A stretch of 42,432 bases of DNA from Calcarisporiella thermophila CBS 279.70 (GCF_041956535.1 NW_027192235.1:25975-68406); one strand, 5' to 3'. Counted from the first letter of the stretch, positions 32,667 through 42,409 are shown. Notes: generated from the letters alone by a model not told the origin. A program made the numbers and translations.

Positions 32667-33126
32667 ATATATCTATAATACAGTACAAATATTGTACAAT
32701 ATAGCTATTGCAAATACAATAATCATGCCAGCAATTTGTGTAAAGCCCAATATAATCTATTTACTACTGTAATAATTTCTTTCTTATCAACATTTTACCT
32801 TATTAGCTTTTTAAGGATATATTTTTTGCAGGCCTTGTCGTTATTCCTTGGACCAGAAGGAAGTCGTGTGATTTTTCTCTATTCAGAAATGATCAGTTTT
32901 CTTTCACCTACAAGTTCAGTTTTCATCTCTCTGAAATAATTTTATTGTGTAACCTAATGATGTGGCTGAGGTTCTTTGCAATTTTCTTATGACTTTTATC
33001 GAGAAGCTAACAAAAAGAACTTTAGCTCATTTTCACGAGAAAGATGCAGATGAGTTGTACTGCTACAGGGGGATATGGTCAATTGACCATGCTGTAACTG
33101 CAATTTCAGACGCCGTACACTATACA
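32667..33126. other. intergenic DNA between the barrel relic and the orphan gene
   Basis: An open frame near 32830-32939 follows TTTTTTGCAG and gives a short stretch (LVVIPWTRRK), which might be the last exon of the barrel relic; too weak to call. Nothing else seen. Confidence 0.3.
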
Positions 33127-34920
33127 TCATTGCTGGTTTAAAGCGTTTCGGACGATTGCAAACAGTCTTTTCAAGTCAGCCTCGACTCTTTTAGAATCAT
33201 ATACTCTAAGCACGTCATGCCACATCTCGGTATCGTGCCAAGCTTGGTCCCAATACCCGAGTAACTCAACCCACGTCGTGACTGCTCCGCTTCTAATTGC
33301 ATCAATGATCACCTCCATGCCTGAATAATCGGTTGGTGCTGACCATATGAAACCCCTTGTGCAGTGTCGGGGAGAGCATGCCAACCATAACCAAGTTGCT
33401 GCCCATGCATTGGGCCAAAACGTACCGCAGTGCTTGCATGGAAAGGTTGCGGTCGCTATTACTTTGCTTGTCAGTGCTTGCAGTCCGTCAACATCGTCCT
33501 GAGTGGAGTACTTGAATACATTAAACGAACCAGTTATGCAATCGTCAATTGCGTCCACCCATTGGTGCAGTAGCGAAGCAGCCAGAGTGAATGCCGTGCG
33601 TGGTAGGCAGGTGTGTTCTTGGTGATCATTCACCTGTCTGAAGCCTGCTGTACATGTTGCCATATATGCTTCACGTGTGCACAAGTAACACCACATTCTC
33701 ACGCGTGCCGAGACTCCCTGCCATACTGCTTCGTCCTCCTCGGCCAGCCGTAGCTGTTCGGTAAGACCGGGTTCCCTGCCAACATCAACGACTTTAAAAT
33801 CAGTCGTCACTGCGCCATCGCATTTTAAATGCTCTGCCTCATGGACCAGTCTTCGGACCTCATTATCACATGATAGCTCATTCACTACTTCGATCGAAAA
33901 GTTCTCCCTGCCTGTATTCACTAGAAAGTGCGCGAGTTCCACGTCACAATTGCCATCGCCATCTGCGTCGAAAGCCTTATCCAACATACCAATCCCAGCT
34001 GTAAAACAACTAATGGCATCAACCCGGTGTCGTTGTTCTGGACTGACTACCATCTCGCACCACATCGACCAGCTATCAGCCGTCAAACTCTCGCCCCAAT
34101 CAATTCTGGCCCGAGGTCCATACACGCTCCTCACTGGAACAGCCAGAAGTGATAAAATCACTTGATACAATGTGGCACTAGTTGTACAGGGCTCTAATAT
34201 GGTGCTGGCACATTGCCGAGCTAGTGGCTCTCCAAATAATCTCTGCACGTACATTATTCTAGCTAGCGTCTTTGGAGTTGTTTGTCGCCCAGCACAGCGG
34301 CGACGAGAAAGGATGCAACCCACGCACATCGGGTCTCCTCCGCGTAGATTGTGTTTCAACCGCAACTCCTCACTTACTCCGATTACATCATACTGTGCCC
34401 AGGTTACTCTTCCATCACAAACATATTCGACCCTACATTGGGTCATGCTTTCAGGGGGTGCTGTGGGTTCTGTCACCTTTTGTCCGTTCGCACCAGCATT
34501 CGCATTGGGCATCGGGCAGGACGCAATTCGACAGGCCGATGAGTTTAATCCAAAAAGTTCCTGCTGATGAAACCGTCTAAAAGTAGGGTCGAAGTGTGTC
34601 AAAGTTGCCATCACATGCTCATTGGTCAGTCTTTTCTAAGATGCAACACCACTCAATTTAGCTTCCCCTGCTCGTTCATTGGCACTATCTACTGTCATTA
34701 CCTTATCATCTTGAAAACCACTGTTCTCATTGCTCAGATTCAGATCCACTCCAAATAGTTTGGTTATCTTCGAATCATTTGTACATGAACTATTAAGATC
34801 TTTAGTCCCAAATTTTACTATATCAACCGAAGCATTCATTTCGTTCCCTTTGCGCCCATTATCCTCTTGTAGTCGATTAATCAATTCTAGGTTCTCTCCG
34901 AATACACGTTGTTTACTCAT
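33127..34920 (-). CDS. unrecognised 575-residue cysteine- and tryptophan-rich protein
   Basis: Two open stretches on the minus strand (34920-34636 and 34635-33127) share one frame and are separated only by a TAG at 34638-34636. A 66-base intron with donor AAG-GTAATG (34701) and acceptor TCTTAG (34636) would remove exactly that stop and keep frame; its size fits the introns here. The resulting exons are 34920-34702 and 34635-33127. Exon 1 is AT-rich like the host, acidic and Asn/Ser-rich. Exon 2 is about half GC and rich in Cys, Trp and Arg. Candidate zinc ligands are CVGCILSRRRC, CYLC...C and CKHCGTFW...C. DADGDGNCD resembles an EF-hand loop, but with Leu where the closing Glu is expected. 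There is no signal peptide and no known domain. It lies head to head with an LTR/Gag retroelement. It may be element cargo, a domesticated gene, or a lineage-specific gene. Confidence 0.55.
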
Positions 34921-34960
34921 GTTAAAGTTTGAATATTCTCGATTGTGGAATAAAATGAAA

Positions 34961-34986
34961 TATATAAATATAAATATAAATATAAA
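34961..34986. repeat. TATAAA microsatellite
   Basis: About four copies of (ATAAAT)n lie just upstream of the orphan gene's start on the minus strand and before the LTR at 35158. Confidence 0.85.
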
Positions 34987-35157
34987 CGTGAAAGATGGTG
35001 AAGATGTATTGCAACATTACATCTCTCTCATTTCACATTACACCACTTTCCTTTTAGAAGCTTTTTTATCATATGTACAAACAAGTAAATCGAGTAATTA
35101 AAATTTTTCTAGAGATTGATTTCTGAAGATAATGAGGCGCAAGCTTTAATAAGCCTG

Positions 35158-35303
35158 TGTTACGTTTCGTAGTTTCAGCTCGTCTTATACTTGTGACTAT
35201 TTTGTGATATCATCATTATATGCATATATATTTTGGCTTTTGGACATTGGAATAAAGTAAGCGGAGTTTTCTCTTACTCTCCTATCTCAAACTATCCATA
35301 ACA
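35158..35303 (+). mobile_element. 5' LTR of a Gag-encoding retroelement
   Basis: It begins TGTTACG and ends CATAACA, with TGTTA/TAACA terminal inversion and TG...CA ends. It contains a TATA-like ATATATATTTTGG region (about 35224-35236) and an AATAAA (35251-35256) in the right order for promoter and poly(A) signal. It is followed after two bases by a primer-binding-site-like sequence and then by a Gag frame. Its TGTTACG start is shared with the unrelated solo LTR at 3430. No matching 3' LTR was found in the window. Confidence 0.6.
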
Positions 35304-35305
35304 TT

Positions 35306-35314
35306 TGGTGGTGA
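35306..35314 (+). promoter_or_regulatory. candidate primer-binding site
   Basis: TGGTGGTGA lies two bases after the LTR end. It is complementary to the last nine bases (with added CCA) of the tRNA-Leu(CAA) encoded at 2111-2194; complementarity stops there. A tRNA with a longer match may exist elsewhere in the genome. Confidence 0.45.
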
Positions 35315-35333
35315 ACTCGCATCGAATCCTAAG

Positions 35334-36218
35334 ATGCTCCCCAAGACAGATACCGCCTATGTGCCTGCAGCAACTTTCGACCTCCAAGATATTCCTTCAT
35401 TCATGGGAGCAACGCAGAATAACGCGGATGAATGGCTCGAGCAGCTGGAATTCACTGCAAGAGTACAAAACTGGTCAGACCGGTTAAGGACCCGCGCCCT
35501 TGCTCAAAAATTGTCGCATGATGCCAAGGATTGGTTCAACGACCTTCCGAATGAGACAATAGCAAGTTGGGTAGAGTTGAAGAGTGCGTTTGAAAAGCAA
35601 TACGTACGAAATGGGCATATATGCGCTTATTTCCAGAAGCTCATCAACTTGAAACAGCGGGATGGAGAGCATGTAGCGGTTGTATGCGCTCAACTGGTGC
35701 GGCTACTGCGTAAAGAGAGAGTTATCATCAAGGAGGAAGACCAGATTGCTATACTGAGATTAGCAGTCAGAAAGTCACTAGCGCAGCATATAACCTGGGG
35801 TAACCTGGCTACCCTGGCTGACGCAATAGAAGAGGTACACCAGGCCGAGGATTTGTATCGTACCTTCGAGGAGACTACTAGATCAATAATGAAGCGAGCT
35901 TCCACGTCTGAGACGAACCCCAAGCAGCCGTTGAACGAAAGTCACTTTAAAAGAAAAGGACGTTTTCGTCGCCAAGGTAAAAATTGCAAAAGGGACAAGA
36001 ACGAGAAGTCAGAGAAGGAACCCAAATCTGCGGAGGAACCGAAAAGATGCTATATATGCGGCGATCCGAATCACCTGCTGCGGGGCTGCCCAAAGAAATT
36101 TGTCACGATTTCTGCAGTAAGTATGACATCCGCACCGAGGACGTTAACTGTAACCGTTTTTGAGACTGTTAGACTTTCGAATTCTTATCCTTATAGAATA
36201 GAATTCAATTCAAGGTAG
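35334..36218 (+). CDS. retrotransposon Gag protein with CCHC zinc knuckle (Pol missing)
   Basis: 294 residues. An N-terminal capsid-like domain of Ty3/gypsy (retrotrans_gag) type has PSFMGATQNNADEWLEQLEF, then WFNDLPNETIASWVELKSAF, the family's W-x-x-L...F pattern. A Lys/Arg-rich stretch follows (about residues 190-235), and then one zinc knuckle CYICGDPNHLLRGC (CX2CX4HX4C), which binds nucleic acid during packaging. The frame is open from the ATG just after the primer site. After the knuckle the sequence loses element-like features within about 30 codons and ends; no protease, reverse transcriptase or integrase follows. Truncated copy. Base composition is GC-richer than the host DNA, like the neighbouring orphan gene. 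Confidence 0.85.
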   Translation: MLPKTDTAYVPAATFDLQDIPSFMGATQNNADEWLEQLEFTARVQNWSDRLRTRALAQKLSHDAKDWFNDLPNETIASWVELKSAFEKQYVRNGHICAYFQKLINLKQRDGEHVAVVCAQLVRLLRKERVIIKEEDQIAILRLAVRKSLAQHITWGNLATLADAIEEVHQAEDLYRTFEETTRSIMKRASTSETNPKQPLNESHFKRKGRFRRQGKNCKRDKNEKSEKEPKSAEEPKRCYICGDPNHLLRGCPKKFVTISAVSMTSAPRTLTVTVFETVRLSNSYPYRIEFNSR

Positions 36219-36656
36219 AATAGAATTCAGAAAGAGGTGAGGGAAAATAAACAAAAGGGAGTGAGTTTAAATAGAATTTTGGGAGTATCTAAGTGAAGCA
36301 TTAATACACCAATGATAAATTTGTGATCAATAAGTAGGTTAGGTGTAAATGTTTTGTGTACTGGAGTCGATTCTGAAGGAATATTTGGGTTGAATATAAA
36401 AATAATTAGTTGTCATGAAACTTCTGGAACGCGCTTTTATCAATCTTGAACCTCTTGAATTGGAGTATTTGGAACTCCGAACTCTCCAGAACTCGAGAAA
36501 TCTTACAATTTTGTTTCTACAAAATCATGTTTTTCTGTAATAATACTTTCCAAGTTTACTCTCCTTAAACATACACTTTTATTTCAAATCTAAATATATT
36601 TAATACTGCTAATGTATATAATGATTAATTGTGAACAAGTTAATATATTTAGATAC
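36219..36656. other. 3' flank of the Gag remnant and of the lipase gene
   Basis: The short direct repeat TAGAATAGAATTCA occurs twice (about 36194-36231). No pol gene or second LTR could be recognised. Confidence 0.4.
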
Positions 36657-37835
36657 TTAGAATGAGCTACACTCTGGATTTTGAGTTTTGAAAAATACAC
36701 TATGGGGTTTGATTCGATTGACGCCGTAGCTCTCAGTGCCATCATCAGCTCGAAAGAATTTGTTGGTGTGTACCCAAGTGCATTTCTCAGGAGTGTCTTC
36801 ACAGCGGAATATTTGCCTCTCATTTATAAAACTTGATGATATTGGATCCTGGCTATTTACAAATCTCACGTGTTTTCCGTTGGTTATTTCCTCTATACGC
36901 TGTGCAAATTGTGCGTTTCCTGCGGCAGGTTGGCCAAAAGTGGGTATTTCTAGCGATATACTATTTATCCGTGGATCGAAACTAATTCTATAGGCCGCTA
37001 TTTGTGCTGCAGCTCCACCCAGGCTGTGTCCAGTAAGTATAATTCTAGTCGGTTTACCACGTTGAACTAAATTCGTTAAATTTTGGGTCATATCCACGTA
37101 TATTCTGTCCACATAGTCGTAGAATCCTTTCGCTATTCGAACACCATTGACCTTAGAAAAATAATGTCCCAGACGCACGTCGTCTAGAACATCTTGCAGA
37201 TCATCGGTGCCCGCAAACGAAATTATTATACTGTCTTTAGCTTTGGCCATAAACGCTTTTGAATTTGCTTTGACATAGGGTCTAAAGAATCCTCCTGAAG
37301 TATTCAACTGCTCGAATAATTTAGGCATTTGTGCGTCCACGCAGTATGATAAAATTGCAAAACATCTTAGTTTTTCTCCGTAATTTTGGTCGATGTTGAA
37401 GCTCGGAATATTGAAGCTGCCATCAGCATTTAATAAATTTTTACAGTTCGGTTCTGGGAACGTACTACCACCAATTACTCTGCCTCGACCCTGTCGCGTA
37501 TCGTTTAAGCCTAGTTCTGTTTCTATTTCTGGAATTTCTTCCGGAGCGACTATTGGGCCTGTTATTTCCGTTAAGGTAGGCTCCTGTTCAGTTGATTTTA
37601 TCGCATTCTCACTATTTCAAATAAATATTTGTAAAATTTCTATCCATACTAGCTTCAGCAATTGAGGTAAAAGAGGATCCTACTTTGTTTGACTGATATT
37701 AATCTTGGTAGTATTGAGCTGTGGTTGATTTAATTTAGGAGACCCTTTACTCGAAATATTTCTGGATGCATTGGAAAGAAGTTGCTGTGCGTATGCGAAT
37801 GGAAGTATCAAAAATAAGGCAAGGATAAAACGCAT
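36657..37835 (-). CDS. secreted class-3 lipase
   Basis: An extracellular triacylglycerol lipase of the fungal class-3 family (Rhizomucor type). Two minus-strand exons (37835-37684, 37611-36657), with a 72-base intron (GTAGGA..ATAG), give 368 residues. Signal peptide RFILALFLILPFAYA, then a Ser/Thr/Asn- and Glu-rich propeptide of about 90 residues, long as in Rhizopus/Rhizomucor lipases. The catalytic region has IISFAGTDD (oxyanion strand), GHSLGGAAAQIAA (nucleophile Ser), VNSQDPISS (catalytic Asp) and IKPHSVFF (catalytic His). Cysteines in CAILSYC... and RCEDTPEKC are placed as in the family. All catalytic residues are present, so it is probably active. A TATA sequence on the minus strand near 37906-37914 fits this start. 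Confidence 0.93.
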
Positions 37836-37905
37836 TTTCAATACCGCGTAACAAATATTTTGGAAAGGGCGGGAAGTTTAAAATGTATCCCTAGCTGCAT
37901 GGCCC

Positions 37906-37914
37906 ATATATATA
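37906..37914 (-). promoter_or_regulatory. TATA box of the lipase gene
   Basis: On the minus strand it reads GTATATATATGG, about 70 bases before the ATG at 37835. Confidence 0.55.
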
Positions 37915-39041
37915 CAAACCATCACTAAAATAGTGTAATTTTGATTGGTTTATTTGTAATAAGTACGCTATTCCTTTACCCGTTGAACATATTTCTCTAC
38001 CTTGAACCACCGAGGGATATCTAAATGCGCCACATATAATATAGCCCCTTTTTTGTGATATACCTTCAAAAACCTAACCAATTGGCAGTACTGTGCAGCA
38101 CCGTAGAAATTTCCACTTGACCACCCAGCGGTGGCTCTTATCCGAAATTTTTAACCATTTAGGCACTTGGACATCCACCAAAGATCCTACTTTTTCCCTC
38201 TTGAATTCCTTAGGGGTAATTCATTTAATTAGTGCTTCATTTCATCTTCCTTTAGTGGTGCTCTTTATTATATAATCATTCTTGTATTCTAATCTAGTGT
38301 AACCAATGGCCCTTTTAGAGATAAAAAATTCTACTGTCTTTATCCTTCTATCTGTCAAGTCTAACAATTGGAACTGACGCGTATCTTACAAGGTCGAATG
38401 CCCTTATTGAATTTCATTTAATGAATTTTTTAAGTGATTAATAAATTGTAACTTAGACAGACTAAGTTTTAATTAATATCATTTGATTACGAAATAGTAT
38501 GTTATAGTTGGTGTTATGTGTGATAATTTGTGAAGTGATATCACTCCACACAACCTTGAGTGTCTTGGTTTGTATTATATTTATATATTTTACCCATTTG
38601 ATAACAGTTAAAAAGAACAAGCCTTATATTGATACAGTTTCATTGAATAATAAGTAATAAGAGTATTACTTTGACTTCTGGGTCTCTATGGTAAAAAAGC
38701 TATAATAATAAAGAAAAATAAAAGCAAGGGTCAGAGGAACAAATAACTACTGATTATTAAATGAAGAAGAACTCAAACTTACAGATTTTGTAAAACGATT
38801 ATAGTATAAATCAAAACAAACTGACTATTAAAAACAAATATGCAATGCCTAGGTTTAAGAGAATAAACTCGCCTTGGAAATTGTTAAAGAAATTTTTATT
38901 TTTCACTTTATCCCTTTCATGTCATCAGAGCAAACTAAATGAGGTTGGTTACAGGTAACAAACACAACTGTGTAGGTTGCACTTGACTATCTATATGGAC
39001 TTGTAAAATAGCTTTTATATCGTAGGTTATATTATAAACAT
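37915..39041. other. AT-rich intergenic DNA, 1.1 kb
   Basis: No supported gene. A 60-codon plus-strand open frame at 38093 has no motif. AT content rises toward 38700-39000. Confidence 0.4.
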
Positions 39042-39421
39042 GAAATTTTAAGTATCAAATTCCCAATGATGGACGGTATAATAAGAGGAAAATTTATGAT
39101 GACGTTTCACTATGAAATCAAGAAGAGTAATAAGCCACCCTCTCTGCAGAGAATTTTGAAAAAAAAAATTTTTCTTACGTTGCCAATTTTATTGGAATAG
39201 TAAAGGGGGTGTTCACGCTGCCGCAATTTTTGATCATAAATAAGCAAAATAGCGCATTGTGATTGGCTAATGATTATTAGTAGCTAGTTAAAATGCAGAA
39301 TTTTGCTTAATTTTAAACATAATAATCCGAATAAGCTCTTCTTGATTACATAGTGAAACGTCATCATGAATTTTCCTCTTAATATACCGTCTATTATTGG
39401 GAATTTGATACTTAATATTTC
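39042..39421. repeat. long inverted repeat: 86-bp arms, 208-bp spacer
   Basis: Left arm 39042-39127 and right arm 39336-39421 are inverted copies of equal length, with about 6 mismatches counted by eye. Each arm contains the TGATGACGTTTCACTATG block, including a CRE-like TGACG. The spacer has ATTGGCTAAT (inverted CCAAT) and an A/T palindrome near 39160. The right arm ends five bases before the 148-bp repeat that carries the promoter of the next gene. It could be a non-autonomous foldback element or an inverted promoter duplication. No flanking target duplication was found. Confidence 0.85.
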
Positions 39422-39425
39422 CTAA

Positions 39426-39573
39426 GTAATTATATATGAATCCATGTAGTAGATTATTTAAAGCAAGGGTAGGGCTATCATCACTGTGTATCGCCAATTG
39501 GTGCTGTTAGAATGGAGGTAGTTATGGAAGTTAATAGTCAAAATATACCATCTCGAACTCAAAAAGCTAGCCG
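39426..39573 (+). repeat. 148-bp dispersed repeat, copy 2
   Basis: Inverted match to 673-820, without gaps and about 97% identical by eye count. It holds TATTTAAAG (39454-39462), a leader, and the ATG at 39512 of the gene that follows. The repeat ends inside the first predicted intron, six bases before its acceptor. Confidence 0.88.
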
Positions 39574-40291
39574 TCTAGCCAGACCGGCAACTATTTCACG
39601 CCGGATCAAGACCATTTTTGGGTTATCGACTTCCATGGCGAGAGCCCATGATGCACGAGTTTCCAGACACTCGTTCGGATTGGGCAATCTATGAATGGAT
39701 TAAGCAAATTTTCCAGGGTAAACGTAAAGTGTACTGATTGCTTTTCTATTTACAAATGGAGAATGTAGATAATATAATATAGTCCTTGGCACTTACTCTA
39801 GGGTCATATAAATCAGAAAAGTTGAAGGAGAGTTGCACCAAGCCAAAAGTGTATGATTGTAATGACGAGAATTTGCCCTCAATGGAGTTAGTTAAAAGAA
39901 AGGTAGACACGATGCCAGCGAATCTATTCAGTAGAGTAGAACCAAAAGGTGATTTAGAGGAAAAAGGATAATTTTTTGTCTGTAAACTCTACTTAACATA
40001 CCGTACTAAGTTCAATGTTTCTCCAATTAACTCCTTAATTTAATTATATTAGATACATGTAAGAAAGGATATTCTTTACGTCCTAGGACGGCACAAAATG
40101 GGTTAGCGGAAACCAATTCAACGAATACAAGTGAAAACGATGATGTGTCAAATGGACCTGCTATACTGACAGAAGCAATTGGCAATAAAAGAAGCGCGGA
40201 AGAGAGCGATATCGAAGAAATTATGGGTAGCGACGAGGAAAGTGTCGAGCGAATTATATGGGGATACAAGAGAATAAAAAGTATCCTGTAA
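39512..40291 (+). CDS. unrecognised 176-residue protein with acidic C-terminus
   Basis: Four predicted exons (39512-39517, 39579-39717, 39802-39948, 40053-40291) give one continuous frame of 176 residues. Introns of 61, 84 and 104 bases have GTAGTT..CTAG, GTAAAC..CTAG and GTGATT..TTAG borders. Exon 2 reads through SRPFLGYRLPWREPMMHEFP and DTRSDWAIYEWIKQIFQG; exon 3 is Lys/Glu-rich; exon 4 has KKGYSLRPRTAQNG and then an acidic tail with SAEESDIEEIMGSDEESVER. Charged, no signal peptide, likely nuclear or cytosolic by composition. The tiny first exon (Met-Glu) is the weakest part; the real start could be elsewhere. Its promoter lies in a repeated segment. No family recognised. Confidence 0.5.
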
Positions 40292-40514
40292 TATTTAATG
40301 ATAAAATTAAAAAAAATTCTAATTAATAATTCAACAAGCAATAAAATTTATAATTTAGCCATCATTAATTAAAGCATTTTATATTGGAGTTACAATTTTC
40401 TTCCAAATAAGTAGTTTTGCGATATAGGGAAGTTTTCATTTTCACTGTCTATTTTAAGCATTTTATCATTACATCGATCCAAGCATTTTCCAAACGTGGA
40501 CTTCTTACAGGGAT
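40292..40514. other. intergenic DNA
   Basis: Poly(A)-signal-like AATAAAATTT sequence near 40340. No gene seen. Confidence 0.4.
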
Positions 40515-40860
40515 GCTTAAATTGAGTCAACCAAAAAAATTACGATAAACAGTTATGTAACAAACCAACTAATTAGGATGAAAACTGAGTTTTTTGCTAG
40601 ATACTTGGAGTTTCAAGGTAGTCTGAGATAGTTATATCACGATTTGATTCATCCGGAGTGCCAAGACATATAATGAAGCTGGGATAATGGATTAAGATTC
40701 ATGATGGTGACTCATGTTAAGCTTAAATCGGGCCAACCAATTAAAGTAACGACAAATGGTCTGGTAACAAACCAACGAATTAGGATGGAAACTGAGTCTT
40801 TTGCAAGATACTCAGAGTTTCGAGATTATATCAATCTGCTAGTAATTTGATGGATCCCAT
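40515..40860 (+). repeat. direct duplication upstream of a secreted-peptide gene
   Basis: Two diverged copies of about 140 bases start at 40515 and 40721 (period about 206). Matching blocks in order are GCTTAAAT, CAACCAA, GTAACAAACCAAC, AATTAGGATG, AAACTGAGT and AGATACT...GAGTTTC. The second copy ends 15 bases before the TATA box of the gene at 40946. The most conserved block, TAACAAACCAACxAATTAGGATG, may hold a regulator site. Confidence 0.8.
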
Positions 40861-40874
40861 TTTGTGGAAATAAT

Positions 40875-40882
40875 TATAAAAG
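40875..40882 (+). promoter_or_regulatory. TATA box of the cysteine-rich peptide gene
   Basis: TATAAAAG lies 71 bases before the ATG at 40946. It is followed by a pyrimidine-rich leader, usual for highly expressed fungal genes. Confidence 0.65.
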
Positions 40883-40945
40883 GAGGCGTTCTTACCTCTT
40901 CTCTTCCCTCATCCAAAAATTTTTCTATTACCATCTTTCAGCAAA

Positions 40946-41203
40946 ATGAAGTTATTTTTTGTCGCTCTGCTTATGCTTGTTGCAGTAACACAAGCATGTG
41001 AAACATTATGCTGGTATACCTCTGGTGAGGGATACGGATATTGTGATTACGCATGTAAAGGAGGACACAACTTCGCATATAACTTCGCATCCGCACTCAG
41101 GCGCAATGGTTACAAGGGTTGCTCTGTTGTAGGAAGTGCAGAGACCGATGTTCACTGTAATAACATGTCGGGGTGCAAAAGCCACACCTGGAAATCGTGC
41201 TGA
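40946..41203 (+). CDS. small secreted cysteine-rich peptide
   Basis: 85 residues, one exon. Signal peptide KLFFVALLMLVAVTQA with likely cleavage before Cys-Glu. The mature peptide of about 68 residues has eight cysteines (four possible disulfides) and begins and ends with Cys: CETLCWYTSGEGYGYCDYAC, then a Gly/Asn/Phe-rich middle (HNFAYNFASALRRNGYKGC), then two further Cys and a terminal WKSC. The first part, C-x3-C-x10-C-x3-C, recalls disulfide-braced hairpins. The TATA box and duplicated upstream region suggest a strongly regulated promoter. Family not recognised; extracellular, function open. Confidence 0.72.
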   Translation: MKLFFVALLMLVAVTQACETLCWYTSGEGYGYCDYACKGGHNFAYNFASALRRNGYKGCSVVGSAETDVHCNNMSGCKSHTWKSC

Positions 41204-41967
41204 GCAATTCACCTAAATGAGGACGAATACATAGACATTGAATGTATCTGGAATGGCAAATGAGTTAATTCTTTATTTATCTGAAGAGTCTAATAAATCC
41301 CTTTAGCTTTATGCAAAGTCTTAAAAGCACTTTTACAATAACGAAGATTTATTTTGAGTTTTTAAACATAAAATAATTAATTATAGCGAGAATCCGGGTG
41401 TTAACTAGGGCCTCACAAGGACATAAGAAAATATATGGATTATTAATTACTATACTATTTCACGATCCTTTAACGAAACCCTGGCTATAGCTCGGATTTT
41501 TTTCTTGGAATTCATTGTTTATGTATAATTACTAGTGGCAAAATATACTGTACAACTACTGTATGTTAAAGAAATTTTAGGTATTATGGTTCACTTAACA
41601 CCTATTTGAATACCAATACCTAATGCGTTAGGCTGAAACTGCTGATAAAGAGTTGCCAAAGGAAAAAAATCCGCGTTATTTTAAAGTGATTTTTGATGAC
41701 TTAACAATGTAAGTTTTTTATAACCAATTTAACGGATTTCCAAATCTGGAGGAATAGTTAAAAATCCGATGATCGATCAGCTTTCGATGTGAGAGATGAT
41801 TATTATAGAGGAGTCCAAAAGTAGAAATATTTTTGTAACAAGTACAGACTGCTATATGATTCTTGTATCACAGTTTCTAACGACCACTGTAGTTATGTAT
41901 GCATCATAAGGAATTTCATACTGTGTGCCAAGCGGTACGCCAAAAGTGGACGTCAAAGTGTAATGGG
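41204..41967. other. intergenic DNA
   Basis: The 3' flank of the peptide gene, with AATAAATCC at about 41291 as possible poly(A) signal, followed by AT-rich DNA. No gene seen. Confidence 0.4.
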
Positions 41968-42369
41968 TCAGGGAGTCACTGTCACTATCTCAACTTCAGC
42001 TGGTAATAAACCGCACAACTCACAACTATAATCCTCTAATGGAACTCCGAGAGTAGAGGTTTTTGTGAGAGTTGCTGTGCTCAAGCTTTCAGTGAAGATA
42101 ATTGTATTGTTGATAATCATCACTCTTGGAGCTGGCGGAACGCAATCGCATGGAGTCCTTAGTGACGTGCTAATGGTAGATGTTAAAGTAAATATTTTTC
42201 CTAGAAGCTGGGGCTTTGTGGGCGTTGGTGTGAAGGGACTAGCATTATTCTCAGCACATCTTTTTGAGATTTCATTCTGCTTAAGTATTGATGAGCTTTG
42301 CAGAGAAAAAGCTTGACATAGGCAACCAACAAAATAAATAGGGATTATGGATGCTTTAAAGCCTTTCAT
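41968..42369 (-). CDS. predicted secreted threonine-rich protein
   Basis: 133 residues, one exon. An N-terminal hydrophobic stretch (FKASIIPIYFVGCLCQAFSL) looks like a signal peptide. The mature part is rich in Thr, Ser and Pro (TPTPTKPQLL, TLTSTISTSLRTP, TATLTKTSTLG), as in O-mannosylated fungal surface proteins, with cysteines in CDC and CELC near the end. It ends EVEIVTVTP without a GPI-type hydrophobic tail. No family recognised. The promoter is largely cut off by the window end. Confidence 0.5.
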   Translation of the reverse strand: MKGFKASIIPIYFVGCLCQAFSLQSSSILKQNEISKRCAENNASPFTPTPTKPQLLGKIFTLTSTISTSLRTPCDCVPPAPRVMIINNTIIFTESLSTATLTKTSTLGVPLEDYSCELCGLLPAEVEIVTVTP

Positions 42370-42409
42370 TCTAGTATGATTTAAGGAAGAGAAAACTATT
42401 GTGTAAATA

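Noticed and set aside
34172-34567. long plus-strand open frames opposite the orphan gene (33928-34580)
   Set aside because: They are antisense shadows created by the GC-rich coding sequence of the minus-strand gene.
34636-34638. stop-codon readthrough as explanation for the TAG inside the orphan gene
   Set aside because: A 66-base in-frame GT-AG intron of normal size for this genome explains it more simply; readthrough remains possible only if no junction reads exist.
39512-39694. 60-codon single-exon frame from the ATG at 39512
   Set aside because: It ignores the GAG-GT donor; the spliced model stays open through four exons and uses the frame with protein-like sequence.
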